Positions 17,067 to 26,693 are shown, counted from the first letter of the stretch. The stretch is DNA of 64,000 nucleotides from Paenibacillus sp. E222 (GCF_013401555.1 NZ_CP058552.1:5456001-5520000), one strand, 5' to 3'. The notes: generated from the letters alone by a model not told the origin. Numbers and translations are program-made.

Positions 17067-18267
17067 GATCTTCTCTCCCATTTGTTTCAAGTTTTCTGTA
17101 TACCTTAAAATACACCCAGCCAGCATTGATCCATATCAATGCACTGGTAATGAGAAACACATATCGTATTCCCATCCAGGCGGCCACTTGTCCACCCAAA
17201 ACGGCACCGCCGAATACACCCAGATATCCTGCTGACATATTAAAACCAAACATTCTACCTGTCAGGGAAGCCGGTGTAATTTTTTTGATCAGCGTATTCA
17301 CCGAAGGAATCAGTCCGGCTGCTGCCAATCCCAATAAAAAACGCAGACCCATCAATTGCCACGGACTCGTTACAAAAGCCTGCGCTATGAAGAGAACTCC
17401 GGCAGCTAGAAGAGCAGCCAGTATTACTTTCTGCGCACCTATTCGGTCCGATAGCTTGCCCATTCTTGGTGCCGCAATGAGATTGGCGAGTCCTGATGCC
17501 GAGAACACAATTCCGGCCAACAGAGCAACATGCGAAGTGTTACCGGAAAGCTGCGTAATATACACGGTAATGATAGGCTCCACCGAATATAAGGCCACAG
17601 TGAGTACAAAAAAAGTAACAAACAAGTGAATCGTCAGACTTTTCTCGGGCACTTTTCGCCAGACTTCCCTGAGGCCAAGCACCACCTTGTCCTCTCGCGT
17701 GAACGATTCCTTCACAAATAGAGCGGTCGTAATAAAGGCGACCATCATCAGACCACCCGTTATAAAAAACGAATTCTGGAGGCCCCAATTTACCCCAATG
17801 AACCCACCAATTGTTGGACCGATCAAGGAACCTGCGATGTTGGCGGTTGAAAGTGTGCCCAAAGCATAGCCCGCATGTTTGGAATCGGTTTGGGTCGCTA
17901 TCAGCGTTGTACAGGCGGTGCTATATCCTGTGATGGCACCCTGTAGCAGCCGAAGTCCAATGAGCATGTACACATTCGTTGAGAACCCCATACAACCTAC
18001 CACTACAGCCATGCCCAAACTGGCTCGAAGCAGCATCGGTTTTCTTCCCCATCGGTCGGCAGCCGCTCCCCATATGGGGGAGAAAATGGCGGAAAGCACA
18101 AACGTGATGCCAAAGGCAATTCCGGAGAATTGGGCAATCGCTGCTGAGTCATTCACACCAAGCTGCTTGATGTACAGCGGCAAAATCGGTGCGATCTGAC
18201 TCATGCCTACTCCGGTCACAAACATTCCGAACCAGCATACAATCAAATTTCTTTTCCACAGCGGCAT
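17038..18267 (-). CDS. MFS multidrug-type efflux transporter (DHA1)
   Basis: Twelve-helix major facilitator, 409 residues. Motif A between helices 2 and 3 reads [19 protein letters not shown], and motif C in helix 5 appears as [15 protein letters not shown], the antiporter signature of drug exporters. A second copy of the loop motif, [14 protein letters not shown], lies in the C-terminal half. Start ATG has AGGAGGAAGG upstream. It shares an operon with the isochorismatase-like gene and lies just after an AraC regulator; it may export the substrate or product of that hydrolase, which is inference. Confidence 0.92.
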   Translation of the reverse strand: MPLWKRNLIVCWFGMFVTGVGMSQIAPILPLYIKQLGVNDSAAIAQFSGIAFGITFVLSAIFSPIWGAAADRWGRKPMLLRASLGMAVVVGCMGFSTNVYMLIGLRLLQGAITGYSTACTTLIATQTDSKHAGYALGTLSTANIAGSLIGPTIGGFIGVNWGLQNSFFITGGLMMVAFITTALFVKESFTREDKVVLGLREVWRKVPEKSLTIHLFVTFFVLTVALYSVEPIITVYITQLSGNTSHVALLAGIVFSASGLANLIAAPRMGKLSDRIGAQKVILAALLAAGVLFIAQAFVTSPWQLMGLRFLLGLAAAGLIPSVNTLIKKITPASLTGRMFGFNMSAGYLGVFGGAVLGGQVAAWMGIRYVFLITSALIWINAGWVYFKVYRKLETNGREDHGKLEQSRS

Positions 18268-18343
18268 ATCAACAAGCCTTCCTCCTGCTTCAGAATCATA
18301 TCCTCATCTTAGCGATCAGAACGGCTATGCACCATGCATTATG

Positions 18344-19174
18344 TTAAACTCCATGGACATTTTTGCTGTAAAATTCCGATGGACTCATTCCTTCCAATTG
18401 TTTAAAAAGCCTACTGAAATAAAACTCATCCGTGTAACCAAGTAACTGCGCCACCTCTTTCACTTTGTTGTTTCCTTCCAGGATCATCTCTTTCGCCTTA
18501 TCCATCTTCAGTTTGTTAAAAAATTCGATGATGGAATATCCTGTAATCTCTTTGAAGGCTCTTGATAAATACGGGGCAGATAGCTGCACCAGCTCAGATA
18601 ATTCGGTCAAGGTGACTTTACGATGCAGATGTTGATTCATATAGTTAATGATCTTTTCCACTTTCAAGGATGTGGCGTAATTACGATGACGTTTTTTTAT
18701 ATTTTGGCCGATCGCGATAATCAATTGCTGTAGTAAGGACTTGGTGCTAAACTCATAACCCGGTAATTTCGTATACCAGGTGTCTACCATATGTTTAAAT
18801 ACTTCTTCCAATTGATAATAGTCCTGTAATTGCTGGACAGCGGGCAAGGGAAACATCTCAACGTCCTCGTTTACAGTCCATATATTGTCATTCTGCTCGA
18901 TCCGGACATAACTGAAGTGAACCGAAAAAAAACTTATGGGATTCTTAAGGTCAATCTCTATCAAGTGAGGGACATCCGGCTGAAGGTAGATCAGGACGCC
19001 TTCCTGAATGGTATGTCTTTTCCTATCAATGGTAATTTCCGCTTTGCCACCTGTAATAAAAATGAGTTCGTGATGTTGGAGCGTCCTCACCCCTTTATTT
19101 GAAAATGTCCGAAGTTCATTCGGTTTCCTTGAGTTGCAGTATAAAATATGGAAAAAGAGCTGATCTATATTCAT
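18344..19174 (-). CDS. AraC-family transcriptional regulator
   Basis: Regulator of about 277 residues; the ATG at 19174 is preceded by GGAGGG five bases upstream. The N-terminal cupin-like part includes ELIFITGGKAEITIDRKRH and a PDVPHLIEID stretch. The C-terminal two helix-turn-helix domain reads TLTELSELVQLSAPYLSRAF and VAQLLGYTDEFYFSRLFKQLEGMSPSEF. It is 76 bases upstream of the MFS exporter in the same direction, so it may control the exporter/hydrolase pair and may be transcribed with it. Confidence 0.9.
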   Translation of the reverse strand: MNIDQLFFHILYCNSRKPNELRTFSNKGVRTLQHHELIFITGGKAEITIDRKRHTIQEGVLIYLQPDVPHLIEIDLKNPISFFSVHFSYVRIEQNDNIWTVNEDVEMFPLPAVQQLQDYYQLEEVFKHMVDTWYTKLPGYEFSTKSLLQQLIIAIGQNIKKRHRNYATSLKVEKIINYMNQHLHRKVTLTELSELVQLSAPYLSRAFKEITGYSIIEFFNKLKMDKAKEMILEGNNKVKEVAQLLGYTDEFYFSRLFKQLEGMSPSEFYSKNVHGV

Positions 19175-19236
19175 GGTTCCCTCCACGCACATATCTTTCA
19201 TTCAATCCTGTTTCTGACGAAGATAAACCTAAACGA

Positions 19237-19302
19237 ACAAAAAAACAAGCTGCCTCCACTAAAATATGGATTGCAGCCTGTTTCGTGATTTTTTATTTTT
19301 TT
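19237..19302 (-). terminator. Bidirectional terminator downstream of the GH16 gene
   Basis: Arms AACAAGCTGC and GCAGCCTGTT (one bulged mismatch) with seven T following on the minus strand and two long T-runs on the plus strand. It ends the GH16 transcript about 100 bases after the stop codon and insulates the AraC gene. Confidence 0.75.
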
Positions 19303-19399
19303 GATCATCAAACGAAATCAGGTGATGTTCACGCCACCACTTGCATAGCCGACAACATCAAGTTTTGTGATGAATACACCTAAACGTATTGCCATTTAA

Positions 19400-20635
19400 T
19401 TAATTCAATTTGTTAAACGACCATCGTTGTGCATCTGTACCATTATCATTCCATTGCTGGATCGCAGCCCCATCCGCCGTTGAAGAGCTCGACACATCTA
19501 CTGCCAAGCCATTCACCTTGGAAATGATTTTGTAGTAACCGTTACCCGCATCCTGGATGCTCCACCTTTGGGCGTTAGAGCCGTTATCATCCCATTGCTG
19601 GAGCTGTACGCCGGGTGATGCTGTTGAGTTAGGCACATCCAGAACTTTTCCGCTGTGAACAGCCGTGAGTTTATAGAAACCATCTCCAGTGCTGTCGACC
19701 CTGAACGTTTGGTTACTCGCACTATAGTTGGTCCATTGTTGTACTTTGGCTCCGCTTGCCGTAGATACATCCACGATATCCAACACTTTACCGCTTGCTT
19801 TGGAACCGATCGTATAGAGGCCTCCGCTGACAATGTTCGGTGTACTCGCTGCTTGATATACCCGCACATAATCCACCAGCATTTGTGATGGGAAAGGTGT
19901 TGCATTATTAGGGCTTCCAGGCCAATTCCCGCCCACAGCCATATTCAACAGGAGGAAAAACGGACGCTGGAACTCCTCGGTGTTGCCTGTTCCATTTTCG
20001 ATGTAAAACTCATTGAATTGTTTGCCATCCACAAACCATCTTATATATTTGGAATCCCATTCGATGCTGTACACATGAAATTGGGAAAAATCAAGATTCT
20101 CCGATATCTTTCCATAATCGGCATGCCCGTTAGCATCCCAGTGCACGGTACCGTTTACAAAAGCATTGTTGTTGACCCGCTCCATAATGTCAATCTCTCC
20201 GCTCTTGGGCCAGCCGACAGAATTAATATTACTTCCCAGCATCCAAAAAGCAGGCCACAGCCCCTGACCGGACGGCAGCTTGATGCGTGCCTCAACCTTC
20301 CCGTAAGTAAAATCCTTCAAACCTTGGGTTTTGATTCGTGCGGAGGTATAGCTGCTGCCATTGTAATTTTCTTTACGTGCAGTGATGACCAGATTGCCAC
20401 CTGTAACTTGCAGGTTCTCGGTGCGATTCGTATAGTACTGCAATTCATTATTTCCCCATCCACCGCTGCCGGTACCAATCTCTGCAGACCAATTCGACGT
20501 ATTCAGAGAACTTCCATTGAATTCGTCACTCCATACCAAATTCCAGTTGGTCGCTGCGTTGGTCGTCGTGCCAGGCAGCAAAGCGATTAGGAAACTGAAC
20601 AACACCAGCGTACTTACGATTTTTCTTTTTTTCAA
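19400..20635 (-). CDS. Secreted GH16 beta-1,3-glucanase with C-terminal ricin-type lectin domain
   Basis: Extracellular endo-beta-glucanase (laminarinase or lichenase group), about 411 residues. A GGGGAGGG site sits inside an upstream ATG frame (20653), so I prefer the TTG at 20635. A signal peptide ending near TTTNAA is followed by the GH16 domain (WSDEFNG to VDYVRVYQ) with the catalytic motif EIDIME holding nucleophile and acid/base glutamates. The last 140 residues form a beta-trefoil (CBM13/RICIN) with three QQW-type repeats, as in GKVLDV and VQLQQWDDNGSNAQRW. It probably degrades fungal or plant beta-1,3-glucan. A cre-like site upstream suggests CcpA repression. Confidence 0.94.
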   Translation of the reverse strand: MKKRKIVSTLVLFSFLIALLPGTTTNAATNWNLVWSDEFNGSSLNTSNWSAEIGTGSGGWGNNELQYYTNRTENLQVTGGNLVITARKENYNGSSYTSARIKTQGLKDFTYGKVEARIKLPSGQGLWPAFWMLGSNINSVGWPKSGEIDIMERVNNNAFVNGTVHWDANGHADYGKISENLDFSQFHVYSIEWDSKYIRWFVDGKQFNEFYIENGTGNTEEFQRPFFLLLNMAVGGNWPGSPNNATPFPSQMLVDYVRVYQAASTPNIVSGGLYTIGSKASGKVLDIVDVSTASGAKVQQWTNYSASNQTFRVDSTGDGFYKLTAVHSGKVLDVPNSTASPGVQLQQWDDNGSNAQRWSIQDAGNGYYKIISKVNGLAVDVSSSSTADGAAIQQWNDNGTDAQRWSFNKLN

Positions 20636-20700
20636 CAATCTTTCCCTCCCCATATTAACGGACCGATTCTGAACGGGATACCCCTATTTTTCTCAATCCG

Positions 20701-20714
20701 TAACAACGTTTACA
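20701..20714 (-). promoter_or_regulatory. cre-like CcpA site upstream of the GH16 gene
   Basis: On the minus strand TGTAAACGTTGTTA matches the catabolite-responsive element consensus TGWAANCGNTNWCA at 13 of 14 positions. It lies about 65 bases before the glucanase start, in the spacer shared with the divergent deacetylase gene. Confidence 0.5.
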
Positions 20715-20896
20715 TTAAATGTATTCTACCTGCGACTCGATTATTTCTACCAGCGAACATGATATATCCTGGACAAGAAAGCATTCGAAGTATTTTATCA
20801 GGCCTGTGCGAATGAACGGTCCATACCTTGTGACCTTTAATATATTAGGGAAATGGAAAATGATTCGTTCTCAACGTGAGGAAGGAGATCAGAGGT

Positions 20897-21832
20897 ATGA
20901 GCAAGCAAGTGATCATTAATGCGGATGATTTCGGGCTGTCTCCCGGCGTTAATGAGGGAATTATTCAAGCGTATCAGGCGGGTGGAATTACGAGTACCTC
21001 GATGATGGTGAATATGCCGGGCTTTGATCATGCACTGAGTTTAGCCAGGTCACTGCCGGACCTCGGAATCGGTTTGCATTTTAACCTGACTTACGGGAGA
21101 CCCGTGTCCGATCCGGCCCTTGTGCCTTCTTTGGTGAATCCTGACGGTTCTTTTCATCATGGCCAGTGTGGTTTAATACGAGACTTCGCTGATATTGCCA
21201 AAGAACTCGATGCTCAATGGAACGTTTTGGTTCAAGCGTTTCTTTCACCCACACATCTCGATTCCCACCAGCTGCTGCATCAGAACGATCCCATCATATT
21301 CAAAATCATGGCGAAGAAAGCCATCCGTGAAAACATCCCGCTTCGGAGATCACAAGTCCGGCACGCAAGCCCTGATATGCCAGCCCCTCGGATGACGGAT
21401 ACGATTCTGTTGGATACTTATGGAGATCATGAGGGTTTGCAGCGAATGCTTCAACATTTATCTACGCTCCCAGATGGCATAACCGAGATTGTATGTCATC
21501 CGGGATATGTCGATGATGCTCTGCGTGAAATCTCCAACTGGCTGGACATTCGCGAGCATGAGCTTGCCGTGTTTGTCAGTCAGGATGTTCCCCGAACGAT
21601 ACAGGCGTTGGGCATTGTGCCAATAAACTACAGAGCGTTGATGGAAACTACGGAAGAACCATGCGAACTGCCACCAATACAAATGACATCCCCTCTCAAA
21701 CCAATAGAAAAAAGGCGGCCTCGTCATATGCGGCAGCGCTTATTGAAGCGGCAGCGTATGGCGAAGGTACGTCGTCTGTCCAAAAAGCGAAGAATGCTCC
21801 GTCGATCTTCTTCAACCCGCAAACGAGTGTAA
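20897..21832 (+). CDS. YdjC/ChbG-family carbohydrate deacetylase with long basic C-terminal tail
   Basis: Metal-dependent deacetylase of the YdjC/ChbG fold, 311 residues from the ATG at 20897, which has AAGGAG nine bases upstream. The metal and active-site motifs are visible: IINADDFGLSPGVNEGI at the N-terminus, GLHFNLTYGRPV, and SPTHLDSHQLLH; CHPG is near residue 205. Family members remove the acetyl group from chitooligosaccharides or related sugars. After the normal end of the fold (GIVPINYRALM) there are about 65 extra residues, the last 45 of them dominated by Arg and Lys. The gene stands alone, divergent from GH16, and ends at a strong terminator. Confidence 0.9.
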   Translation: MSKQVIINADDFGLSPGVNEGIIQAYQAGGITSTSMMVNMPGFDHALSLARSLPDLGIGLHFNLTYGRPVSDPALVPSLVNPDGSFHHGQCGLIRDFADIAKELDAQWNVLVQAFLSPTHLDSHQLLHQNDPIIFKIMAKKAIRENIPLRRSQVRHASPDMPAPRMTDTILLDTYGDHEGLQRMLQHLSTLPDGITEIVCHPGYVDDALREISNWLDIREHELAVFVSQDVPRTIQALGIVPINYRALMETTEEPCELPPIQMTSPLKPIEKRRPRHMRQRLLKRQRMAKVRRLSKKRRMLRRSSSTRKRV

Positions 21833-21855
21833 TTCATTGCTGAATCGCACAAGGA

Positions 21856-21900
21856 ATAGGGCTATAACCAGTACATATCGCTGCTGGTTATAGCCCTTTG
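21856..21900. terminator. Terminator shared by convergent deacetylase and fucosidase genes
   Basis: Fourteen-base perfect stem AGGGCTATAACCAG / CTGGTTATAGCCCT followed by TTTGATCTTTT on the plus strand. Confidence 0.85.
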
Positions 21901-21910
21901 ATCTTTTCTC

Positions 21911-23380
21911 TTAATCCAGCTCTATTTTAAATACAACGGGTGAGCCGCTATGCACGTTCCTTGTCGTGATCGTCAAGGACTCTTCCGTTCTGCTCCATTC
22001 CGGTTGTTCCTCGAAGCCCAATACCTGAATGTCCCTAATCAGTCCATGGAAATGATGAGAGTTTTCCTTCAACGAACGGATATGAACAATCCCGTTCTCC
22101 GGGTAGGCCATAACCGTGGCATAAAGGCAGCTTTCTTTTACAGTGAAACGAATGTCCTCACTTGTAAAGATCTTGGTCTCGCCATCTGTAAATTGTCCTT
22201 CCTTCACCTCGGTCGGCCCTTCCCCATACGTTCGCCAGAACGTCGTGTCATAGATCGCCTCGCCATTCACTTTCAGCCATTGACCTATGGCAAGCAAAAT
22301 ATCTCTGTCTTCATCCGGGATGCTGCCATCTGCTTTTGGACCGATATTCAGCAGCAGGCTGCCATTTTTACTCACGATATCGACGAGATCCCTAATAATC
22401 TCATCCGCTGTTTTATAGTTGTTGTTTTCTGTATAACACCAGGAATTTTTGGCGACAGCCGTATCCGTTTGCCAGAAATACGGTTTCAGATCGGCGAATT
22501 GTCCACGCTCCACATCGGGAACGGCACAGCCGAGCATAAAGGCATCATGTTTATAGTTAATCGCTACCGGAATGCCCCACTCTTCACCTTTGTTATAGTA
22601 GTAGGCGCTGAACTTTTTCAAGTAAGGTTTGAACGCTGCCGTCTGGATCCACCAGTCAAAATAAAAAACGCTCGGCTGGTATTGATCCACCAGTTCACAG
22701 CAACGAATCAGCCAATCTTCCAGATATTCATCCGTTGGAGGTGAGCCGTATATGTCCTGATGATCCGGTTCTGGCATGGCAGGCCAGTAGAAATCACCGC
22801 GTTTGAGCGGCTCCTTAACATCTGAATCAAATTTTTTTCCATGGGACATGAAAAACCAATGTTCAGCACGGTGTGACGAGACACACAAGGTAAGTCCCTG
22901 CTTCTCATACGCGACCTTCATCTCACCCAGCAAATCCCGTTTGGGTCCCATTTCATATGTGTTATAGTGAGAGATGGAGCTTTTGTACATTTGAAAGCCA
23001 TCATGGTGCTCCGCAACAGGCATCACATATCGGGCTCCTGCTTGCTTGAAAAGTGTTGCCCACTCGTCTGCGTCAAACTTCTCGGCGCGGAACATCGGAA
23101 TGAAATCCTTATAGCCAAACGCCTTGGGATGACCATAGACAGCAAGGTGATGCTCATACGCTTTGGAGCCCTCGATATACATATTTCGTGAATACCATTC
23201 ACTGTCATAAGCAGGGATCGAGTAAAGACCCCAATGTATGAAAATACCGAACTTGGCGTTCTTGTACCACTCGGGAACCTCGAATGCGCTAAGTGAATTC
23301 CAGTTGTCCTTATACTTACCTTCGGCAATCGTTTTGTCGATCTGCTGCAAATATTCATTTTTGTCCAGCATTGTTCTCAT
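21911..23380 (-). CDS. GH29 alpha-L-fucosidase
   Basis: Retaining fucosidase, about 489 residues and cytoplasmic (no signal peptide in the chosen frame). The start at 23380 has AAGGG eleven bases upstream; an upstream extension lacks family similarity and crosses the divergent promoter. The substrate-binding His pair region reads FGIFIHWGLYS, AEHHDGF and CVSSHRAEHW, and the nucleophile is Asp242 in VFYFDWW. The C-terminal beta domain begins after the IGQWL segment. It releases L-fucose from plant or animal glycans. The divergent AraC gene is the obvious regulator. Confidence 0.94.
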   Translation of the reverse strand: MRTMLDKNEYLQQIDKTIAEGKYKDNWNSLSAFEVPEWYKNAKFGIFIHWGLYSIPAYDSEWYSRNMYIEGSKAYEHHLAVYGHPKAFGYKDFIPMFRAEKFDADEWATLFKQAGARYVMPVAEHHDGFQMYKSSISHYNTYEMGPKRDLLGEMKVAYEKQGLTLCVSSHRAEHWFFMSHGKKFDSDVKEPLKRGDFYWPAMPEPDHQDIYGSPPTDEYLEDWLIRCCELVDQYQPSVFYFDWWIQTAAFKPYLKKFSAYYYNKGEEWGIPVAINYKHDAFMLGCAVPDVERGQFADLKPYFWQTDTAVAKNSWCYTENNNYKTADEIIRDLVDIVSKNGSLLLNIGPKADGSIPDEDRDILLAIGQWLKVNGEAIYDTTFWRTYGEGPTEVKEGQFTDGETKIFTSEDIRFTVKESCLYATVMAYPENGIVHIRSLKENSHHFHGLIRDIQVLGFEEQPEWSRTEESLTITTRNVHSGSPVVFKIELD

Positions 23381-23501
23381 TCGGTTCTCATCCCTTCCGT
23401 TATCGGCTGCACTTGTATTGTAGTAGCTGATTGAACAGATAAACATGCAGAACATTAACTTTTGCTTGGACAATACTAACCTTGTAGGGGAGATGAGGAT
23501 C

Positions 23502-24326
23502 ATGAATCATCAGACACTGCTCACAAACTACCTGTCCAATCTGCAAATTGAATTGTTCATGGTCAACTTCAATCGCTGCGATACGGATTGGCGGGACATC
23601 GATTACACACCCGATTACAGCAAATTTTATTTGATCTGTGAGGGCGAGGGCTGGCTCAAGATCGGCGATCAGGAGTATTATCCTGCACCGGGACAGCTTT
23701 TTTTGATGCCGGAAGGGGTCACGCAGTCTTATTCTGCCATCAGTGATCGTCCTTTTCTCAAGTACTGGTGTCATTTCAGCGCGAAGGTTGGAGGCATCAA
23801 CCTATTTCAAATTTTGAACTTCCCCCACTTCTGTTCATCGGATCGGCCCGAGCTGATACAGGAAATATTCAACAGCATTCTTGATTACGCCCGATCCGGT
23901 GAAGTCTATGCGCATATGATGGCAAAAAGCAAATTAATAGAGTTGTTGTCCCACTACATTATGCATGTGGATCAGGAACAGATTAGTTATATCAATGTGC
24001 CTGTTGTGGAGAAAATATCTGCGATACTGGCCTATATTGATTCCAATATTGAAGAAAATATTTCTGTCCGGGATCTGGCTCAGATTGCATACATGCATCC
24101 CAATTATTTCATTCGTTTCTTCAAACAGCACATCGGTGTTCCACCCATGCACTACATTGCCAGCAAAAAAATGGAAAAGGCAAAAGAACTACTGACCTGT
24201 ACGCCAAAAACAATTACTGCCATTGCAGAGCACCTTGGGTTTAGTGACTTATATTACTTCTCCAGGCAATTTAAAAAGCATACTGGTCTTAATCCAACGG
24301 AGTACCGCAAACAAATCATGGTCTGA
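23502..24326 (+). CDS. AraC-family regulator divergent from the fucosidase
   Basis: Regulator of 275 residues starting at the ATG at 23502, nine bases after GGGGAG. The N-terminal cupin contains FYLICEGEGWLKIGDQEYYPA and LFLMPEG, typical of sugar-sensing AraC proteins. The C-terminal DNA-binding domain reads SVRDLAQIAYMHPNYFIRFF and ITAIAEHLGFSDLYYFSRQF with the final GLNPTEYR. The 120-base divergent spacer contains the inverted heptamers GTATTGT (23415) and ACAATAC (23470). Regulation of the fucosidase is inferred from position. Confidence 0.9.
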   Translation: MNHQTLLTNYLSNLQIELFMVNFNRCDTDWRDIDYTPDYSKFYLICEGEGWLKIGDQEYYPAPGQLFLMPEGVTQSYSAISDRPFLKYWCHFSAKVGGINLFQILNFPHFCSSDRPELIQEIFNSILDYARSGEVYAHMMAKSKLIELLSHYIMHVDQEQISYINVPVVEKISAILAYIDSNIEENISVRDLAQIAYMHPNYFIRFFKQHIGVPPMHYIASKKMEKAKELLTCTPKTITAIAEHLGFSDLYYFSRQFKKHTGLNPTEYRKQIMV

Positions 24327-24366
24327 ACATCGACAAAGATGACATCATTTCACTTGCCCAAAAGCA

Positions 24367-24394
24367 AATGGAGCCCCACACAGGGAACTCCATT
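24367..24394. terminator. Hairpin between convergent AraC and WbsX-like genes
   Basis: AATGGAG / CTCCATT arms with inner CCC/GGG pairing. The U-tracts are weak on both strands, so termination efficiency is uncertain. Confidence 0.5.
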
Positions 24395-24395
24395 G

Positions 24396-25466
24396 TCATA
24401 TCTTGCTGCGCTTGCCCGCTTCTTGCTCAACCACTCTTTTGACCTCTCTCAAGTAGGCGTACCCATAATCGTCATCGGGTTCAAGGTACGCCCCTTCCGC
24501 CCACTCATTCCATGCGTTGACAAACAGGAAGCCACTGCTGTTCAATTCCCTGGCTCTCGTTATCTGTCGCGATAAATACAAGCCGAATTTTTCAGGAGTT
24601 GACCCTACTGTACTTTGTCCATCAATCGATCGGCGCGGTGTATTGTCCCAATTCACAAATGCACCAGGATATACGACTTCCCCGTTTCGGTGAGGTGTTC
24701 TTTCGAGAATGGATGACCACACTTTATCGTAGTTCACCACAATGTGCTTCTGCCCCTGGATGTCCAGTTCAATCCAGATTCCATTCATATGACCATGTGC
24801 AAACGTATAGTGGGGCTCAAATTCCATGCTTGCGTCAAAGACAGGTTGATTAAAGGTAGGAAATCCACCGATCGTCTGCACAAAATGAATACCCTCCAGC
24901 CCGTGTTCTATCGCAAGCCTACGCCAATAATGAATCATTTCCTGACATCGAGGTATGCTTGCAGGCCGATAAATCAGAAATAGCGGTTTTCCCTCTACAC
25001 GAATGTATCGTTTGTCCTTAAACGCTCTGATTAGATAGTCGAAATGTTGTTTCCAGTCACTCTCTTCCCCGTAGTCCTGAGAAATAAGAATATCCGATTC
25101 GCGTCCATCCCATTTGCGTGTCCACGTTTCATTAGCCCATGACAAACAAAAAGGGAAATCCGGTTCCCCACTTTCCAAAATCTCATCAAACGGCTTTTCA
25201 AGCAATCGTTTTCCTTTAAACCAGTAGTGATAATAACAGAATCCGTATATTCCGTACTTTTTGGCCGTGTCAGCCTGCCATTTGCGTACTTTGGGGTCCG
25301 TTAAATCATAGTAGTTCTGATGCAATGGCTTTTTGGGTTGCAGATGGCCTGGATAAAGGGGGATTGTTTTTTTTACATTGGTCCATTCTGTAAACCCGTC
25401 CCCCCACCACATGTCATTCTCCACAATCCGATGAAATTGAGGTAAGTGTAATGCAATAAGCTTCAA
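24396..25466 (-). CDS. WbsX/GH99-like glycan-processing protein
   Basis: About 356 residues matching the Glyco_transf_WbsX (glycoside hydrolase 99-like) family. The start is probably the TTG at 25466, six bases after GGAGGAG. Landmarks are IALHLPQFHRIVEND followed by WWGDGFTEWTNV, GFCYYHYWFKGKRLLEKP, SWANETWTRKWDG and, near the end, VNAWNEWAEGAYLEPD. Family members occur in O-antigen, capsule and spore-surface polysaccharide clusters and are thought to trim or extend glycans. It follows the CgeB-like gene by 28 bases, so both are likely expressed together late in sporulation. Confidence 0.88.
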   Translation of the reverse strand: MKLIALHLPQFHRIVENDMWWGDGFTEWTNVKKTIPLYPGHLQPKKPLHQNYYDLTDPKVRKWQADTAKKYGIYGFCYYHYWFKGKRLLEKPFDEILESGEPDFPFCLSWANETWTRKWDGRESDILISQDYGEESDWKQHFDYLIRAFKDKRYIRVEGKPLFLIYRPASIPRCQEMIHYWRRLAIEHGLEGIHFVQTIGGFPTFNQPVFDASMEFEPHYTFAHGHMNGIWIELDIQGQKHIVVNYDKVWSSILERTPHRNGEVVYPGAFVNWDNTPRRSIDGQSTVGSTPEKFGLYLSRQITRARELNSSGFLFVNAWNEWAEGAYLEPDDDYGYAYLREVKRVVEQEAGKRSKI

Positions 25467-25494
25467 GCAGGACTCCTCCAATTAACAGACATAT

Positions 25495-26628
25495 TCATTG
25501 GAAAATAATATCCATAAGCTGCAAACTTTTATGAAGATAGGATTGATTGTACTTCATATAAGAAAGTGCCCTGGAGGCAGCTAATCTTCGTTGATCCACA
25601 TGGTCCCAATAATGTCCAAGCTTCTGTACAAGCTCTTCAAATGTTGCATAGCGTTGGAAATCATCCGTGTTCAAAGGGCCGCTTGAAGAAGCCGAAATAA
25701 GTTGAAATGTACCGCACGCAGCTGCTTCCATGATATGTCTAACGGAAGAGTTGTCCTGAACAACAATTTTGGTGCCGTTGTATAACTTTTCCGGAATTTC
25801 ATGAGGTTGCACGGGCACAAATGCACCGAATCTCTCCCACCCCTGTCCTTCAACTCGCACTCTTTTATCCGATAACCACGCATGAGTGGCAAGAGCAAAC
25901 AGGCAGCTGCCTGGGTGTGCATCCCCAATGATATAAACATCGGATTCATATTCTCTTCCCACCACCTGTGGACAGAACACAGCGGGATTCGGTGGAAAAG
26001 GTATGGCATGGCATGAGACATTCCCCATATGCTGATCCGAGGGAATCTGGGTCGAATGCTGTGTAAACACATAATCAAAAAAAGGGATGATTGATTCCAT
26101 CTGTTTTACATCCGACTGGTCCGACAACCAAATCGCCTTTTTGGCAGATGATGTCCTCAACGCCTCCAAATTCTGATTCGACAGAGCATCTTCTCCATCC
26201 AGTACCAGAATCAAATCCAAATCCTGCCCCGCCGTATGATCTGCCAACGACTGAATCGTTTTGATTTCATTAACATATTGAACCAAATGCCTCAAGCTCT
26301 GTTCAATCAGAATAGAGTTCGCAGAACCTTTTCGTTCTATTGAAGGAGTAATCAGGAGGACCTTCAGCTGTTTATACTGAACACGGGGAGAATCCGAAAT
26401 ATTCCCATTGTCTTCACTAGCCATGGACTGTTCCTTACCGTCCTGAATCATTTTCATAAGATGCTGTTGCAGATCCGATTGCTGTAACACCAGATGACGC
26501 CGGATTGATTTGAGTTTTCGGTTCAATGTTGCGTTCATTTGTCTGAGGTATACCTGATTGGGATGCTGGACAGGACGCCGACTCTTTGGGGACTTGGCTG
26601 GCATACGCCTCCTTTTTTTGATGACCAT
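25495..26628 (-). CDS. CgeB-like glycosyltransferase (spore maturation type)
   Basis: Glycosyltransferase of the CgeB type with a C-terminal Glyco_trans_1_2-like domain, about 377 residues. The start is uncertain: the ATG at 26628 has GGAGGG almost touching it, and the ATG at 26604 has AAAGGAGG three bases away. A very basic N-terminal 60 residues precede a first Rossmann-like half (VLLITPSIERKGSANSI, LILVLDGED) and a C-terminal half with DVYIIGDAHPG, the HEIPEKLYNGTKIVVQDN segment and the EAAACGTFQLISASS motif that binds the nucleotide in related enzymes. In Bacillus subtilis cge genes build the outer spore polysaccharide. A sigma-K-like promoter upstream supports the same timing here. Confidence 0.88.
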   Translation of the reverse strand: MVIKKRRRMPAKSPKSRRPVQHPNQVYLRQMNATLNRKLKSIRRHLVLQQSDLQQHLMKMIQDGKEQSMASEDNGNISDSPRVQYKQLKVLLITPSIERKGSANSILIEQSLRHLVQYVNEIKTIQSLADHTAGQDLDLILVLDGEDALSNQNLEALRTSSAKKAIWLSDQSDVKQMESIIPFFDYVFTQHSTQIPSDQHMGNVSCHAIPFPPNPAVFCPQVVGREYESDVYIIGDAHPGSCLFALATHAWLSDKRVRVEGQGWERFGAFVPVQPHEIPEKLYNGTKIVVQDNSSVRHIMEAAACGTFQLISASSSGPLNTDDFQRYATFEELVQKLGHYWDHVDQRRLAASRALSYMKYNQSYLHKSLQLMDIIFQ

Positions 26629-26664
26629 ACCCTCCAATCACGAAGCGGATTAACTCTCATTGCC

Positions 26665-26693
26665 TACAATATGCATTTGTCTTTGGCTAGGTT
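26665..26693 (-). promoter_or_regulatory. Sigma-K-like promoter of the cgeB-wbsX-like operon
   Basis: On the minus strand an AACC -35 element (26690-26693), a 16-base spacer, and CATATTGTA (26665-26673), which fits the sigma-K -10 pattern CATAnnnTA. The CgeB-like start is 37-61 bases downstream. Confidence 0.55.

Noticed and set aside
21661..21843. Alternative plus-strand frame within the basic tail of the deacetylase
   Set aside because: No ribosome binding site and no family match; kept only as a possible sign of frameshift in the tail.
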